Origin: Coriobacteriia bacterium
Lineage (GTDB): Bacteria; Actinomycetota; Coriobacteriia; Anaerosomatales; PHET01
Assembly: GCA_009779675.1 (NCBI GenBank)
Contig: WRDS01000007.1
Coordinates: 1-36,563 of the forward strand
Direction of reading: 5' to 3'
DNA length: 36,563 nucleotides
Under the pieces are notes generated by a model, which saw only the letters and a list, made by a program, of their open reading frames with translations, was not told where the DNA came from and made no database searches. This document shows positions 35,319-36,563 of this stretch, piece after piece (position 1 is the stretch's first letter; every line of letters starts with the position of its first letter). Both the position numbers and the translations under genes were made by a program.

Positions 35319-35913
35319 ACTCGTCAAGAAACAGGATCCGTGCAGTCGGCTCGGCGTCCTCGGCAAGCTCGAGGACTGCGACGCTCTCGCGAGGCTCATT
35401 GCCTCTCGGTCGTGTCGCAGAGCCCGGGTTGATCCACAGGAGGCCGTCATCGTGCGCAACAACCGCACGATGCGAGTGCCCAAAGACAACGGCATCCGCA
35501 GCGCCAACCGCCTGCAACGCCGCCGACGCATTGCGCTGGTCGTGGACGAGCACGATGTCTACCCCGCATATCGGCAAGTGGCGCATGAGGGGCAGGTCCT
35601 CGCCAACGCATATCGCCGAGTCCGTGTTGCCCAAAACCGCATCAGTCGGTGCCAGGGCCTGGAGTTCCCAAAGCACGTGCGGCCGACCGATGTCGCCGGC
35701 ATGCAGTATGCGATCAACGCCTCGAAACGCAGCCATGACGCGTGGGTCAAGAAAGCCATGCGTGTCCGAGATGAGCCCGATTCTGCACAGCGGTCCTTGC
35801 GCGGGCACTCTCTCTATGGAGGCTCTTCTTGCGGACACCCTCTCTGCAGATGCCCCCCCTGTGGACACCCTCACCCTCTCTGTGGACACTCTCTTTGTAG
35901 ACATTTTTTGCAA
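35311..35913 (-). CDS. YfcE/MJ0936-type metallophosphoesterase
   Basis: The 200-residue protein has the calcineurin-like phosphoesterase motifs of the small YfcE/MJ0936 group: GLISDTHG, ILHAGDIG, VLGNTD, LVHDQ and VFGHSHR, which together bind two metal ions. Family members hydrolyse phosphodiesters in vitro; physiological substrates are mostly unknown. The TTG at 35913 has GAGG 7 bases upstream and is preferred over the ATG at 35904. The first 45 residues are a degenerate Val-Ser-Thr-Glu-Arg-like repeat absent from typical relatives. It follows the LytTR gene by 12 bases and its stop overlaps that of pgi. Confidence 0.88.
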   Translation of the reverse strand: MQKMSTKRVSTERVRVSTGGASAERVSARRASIERVPAQGPLCRIGLISDTHGFLDPRVMAAFRGVDRILHAGDIGRPHVLWELQALAPTDAVLGNTDSAICVGEDLPLMRHLPICGVDIVLVHDQRNASAALQAVGAADAVVFGHSHRAVVAHDDGLLWINPGSATRPRGNEPRESVAVLELAEDAEPTARILFLDEFS

Positions 35914-35925
35914 AACACATCCTCT

Positions 35926-36563
35926 TTAAAACCCCAACGCCTTTTTCAGCGAGGACACACGCCGCCGAGAAACCGGGACCTGTGTCGCATCCTCATCCAT
36001 AAGCGTAAGGAAAAGGGTCCCGCCGTGTACAGTCTCCACCTCTTTGACGCACGTAAGGTTTACCAGGTACCGCCGATGCGTACGGAAAAACCCCGATGCC
36101 TCCAGCTTGGCCTCGAGACTCGCCAAAGACATCGTCGAAAGATACCGGCCAAAACGGGTGAGCAGATAGCTGTAGTCATCCTTTGACATGATATAGAAGA
36201 TGTCCTCAGCATTGATCAACAGCTTCTTGCCGGCTTTTTCGACCGAAATGCGCTCGGCTTTCGCAGATCCCTGTTCGGCAACAGGCACCAAACGCGAGAC
36301 CGCTTGCTTGAGGCGGTCAAGCTCGACCGGTTTTACGAGGTAGTCGGTCGCCCTGACTTCAAACGCTTTCACCGCGTGCTCAGAATGGGCGGTCACGAAG
36401 ACAATCGCCGGCGGGCGGGCGTGCGCGAGGAGTGCCTCGGCAAGCTGGACACCGGAAAACCCGGGCATGTGGATATCGAGAAAGATCACATCGCACGGAA
36501 CCGTCTTTATGAGCCGCGTTGCCTCGACGACGTTTCCGGCTTCGCCGACGACCTTGACACCAC
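35926..36563 (-). CDS. LytTR-family response regulator (N-terminus beyond the window)
   Basis: The minus-strand frame is open to the right edge, so the first residues are missing. The receiver domain shows the phospho-acceptor Asp in VIFLDIHMPGFSG, the Thr in FVTAHSEHA and the Lys in DYLVKPVEL. The C-terminal LytTR DNA-binding domain follows (ISVEKAGKKLLI, DIFYIMSKDDYSYLL, FRTHRRYLVNL, VPVSRRRV). Such regulators, paired with a sensor kinase, often control wall, toxin or peptide-responsive genes. The kinase is probably upstream outside the window. Confidence 0.93.
   Translation of the reverse strand, partial: GVKVVGEAGNVVEATRLIKTVPCDVIFLDIHMPGFSGVQLAEALLAHARPPAIVFVTAHSEHAVKAFEVRATDYLVKPVELDRLKQAVSRLVPVAEQGSAKAERISVEKAGKKLLINAEDIFYIMSKDDYSYLLTRFGRYLSTMSLASLEAKLEASGFFRTHRRYLVNLTCVKEVETVHGGTLFLTLMDEDATQVPVSRRRVSSLKKALGF

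Overview
This window looks like a chromosomal segment of a G+C-rich, anaerobic actinobacterium. The gene order dnaK-grpE-dnaJ-hspR-clpB is the actinobacterial heat-shock arrangement. The class E sortase, the several cell wall binding repeat 2 (CWB2) proteins, the [NiFe]-hydrogenase maturation genes and a c-di-GMP-I riboswitch fit the class Coriobacteriia or a close uncultured relative (for example the OPB41/Anaerosomatales type). The lineage is inferred from gene content only.

Layout. 1-119: left end of an IS5-family-like element, its transposase running off the window, abutting the stop codon of a CWB2 surface protein (120-2690) that carries a seven-blade RCC1 propeller. 2904-9766 (minus strand): clpB, hspR, dnaJ, grpE and dnaK as one heat-shock operon with a readable promoter at 9931-9959. 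10174-10362: small 2[4Fe-4S] ferredoxin. 10366-12713 (minus): class E sortase, sugar-nucleotide epimerase and an unrecognised protein. 12853-13750: c-di-GMP-I riboswitch, switch-like hairpin, small secreted HExxH protein and strong terminator. 13797-16142 (minus): lon. 16170-16307: five 24-bp tandem repeats plus a partial copy. 16399-21908: a co-directional run of a large secreted/anchored protein, a small one-pass membrane protein, a PIN-TM-TPR fusion, trxB, trxA and a small helical protein. 21905-23026 (minus): nickel ECF transporter component NikMN. 23353-25747: an island with a CWB2 protein bearing cytochrome c-type CxxCH motifs, a truncated CWB2 gene and an IS3-family remnant. 25845-33124: NikR operator, then nikR-nikQ-nikO-hypF-hypC-hypD-hypE. 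33456-35318: pgi. 35311-36563 (minus): metallophosphoesterase and a LytTR response regulator that runs off the right edge.

How the parts fit. NikR would sense nickel and control its own operon, which joins the nickel-import ATPase and T component to hydrogenase maturation; the separated nikMN gene has related half-sites in its promoter. The riboswitch-protein-sortase locus recalls c-di-GMP-controlled release of surface proteins in Clostridioides difficile, but that role is inference. The CxxCH-CWB2 protein may place haem at the cell wall.

A pervasive oddity is simple-sequence expansion. Short tandem repeats occupy intergenic regions, and Ala/Pro/Gly/Asp-rich insertions interrupt loops of otherwise conserved enzymes (HypF, Pgi, GrpE, the PIN domain, the phosphoesterase N-terminus).
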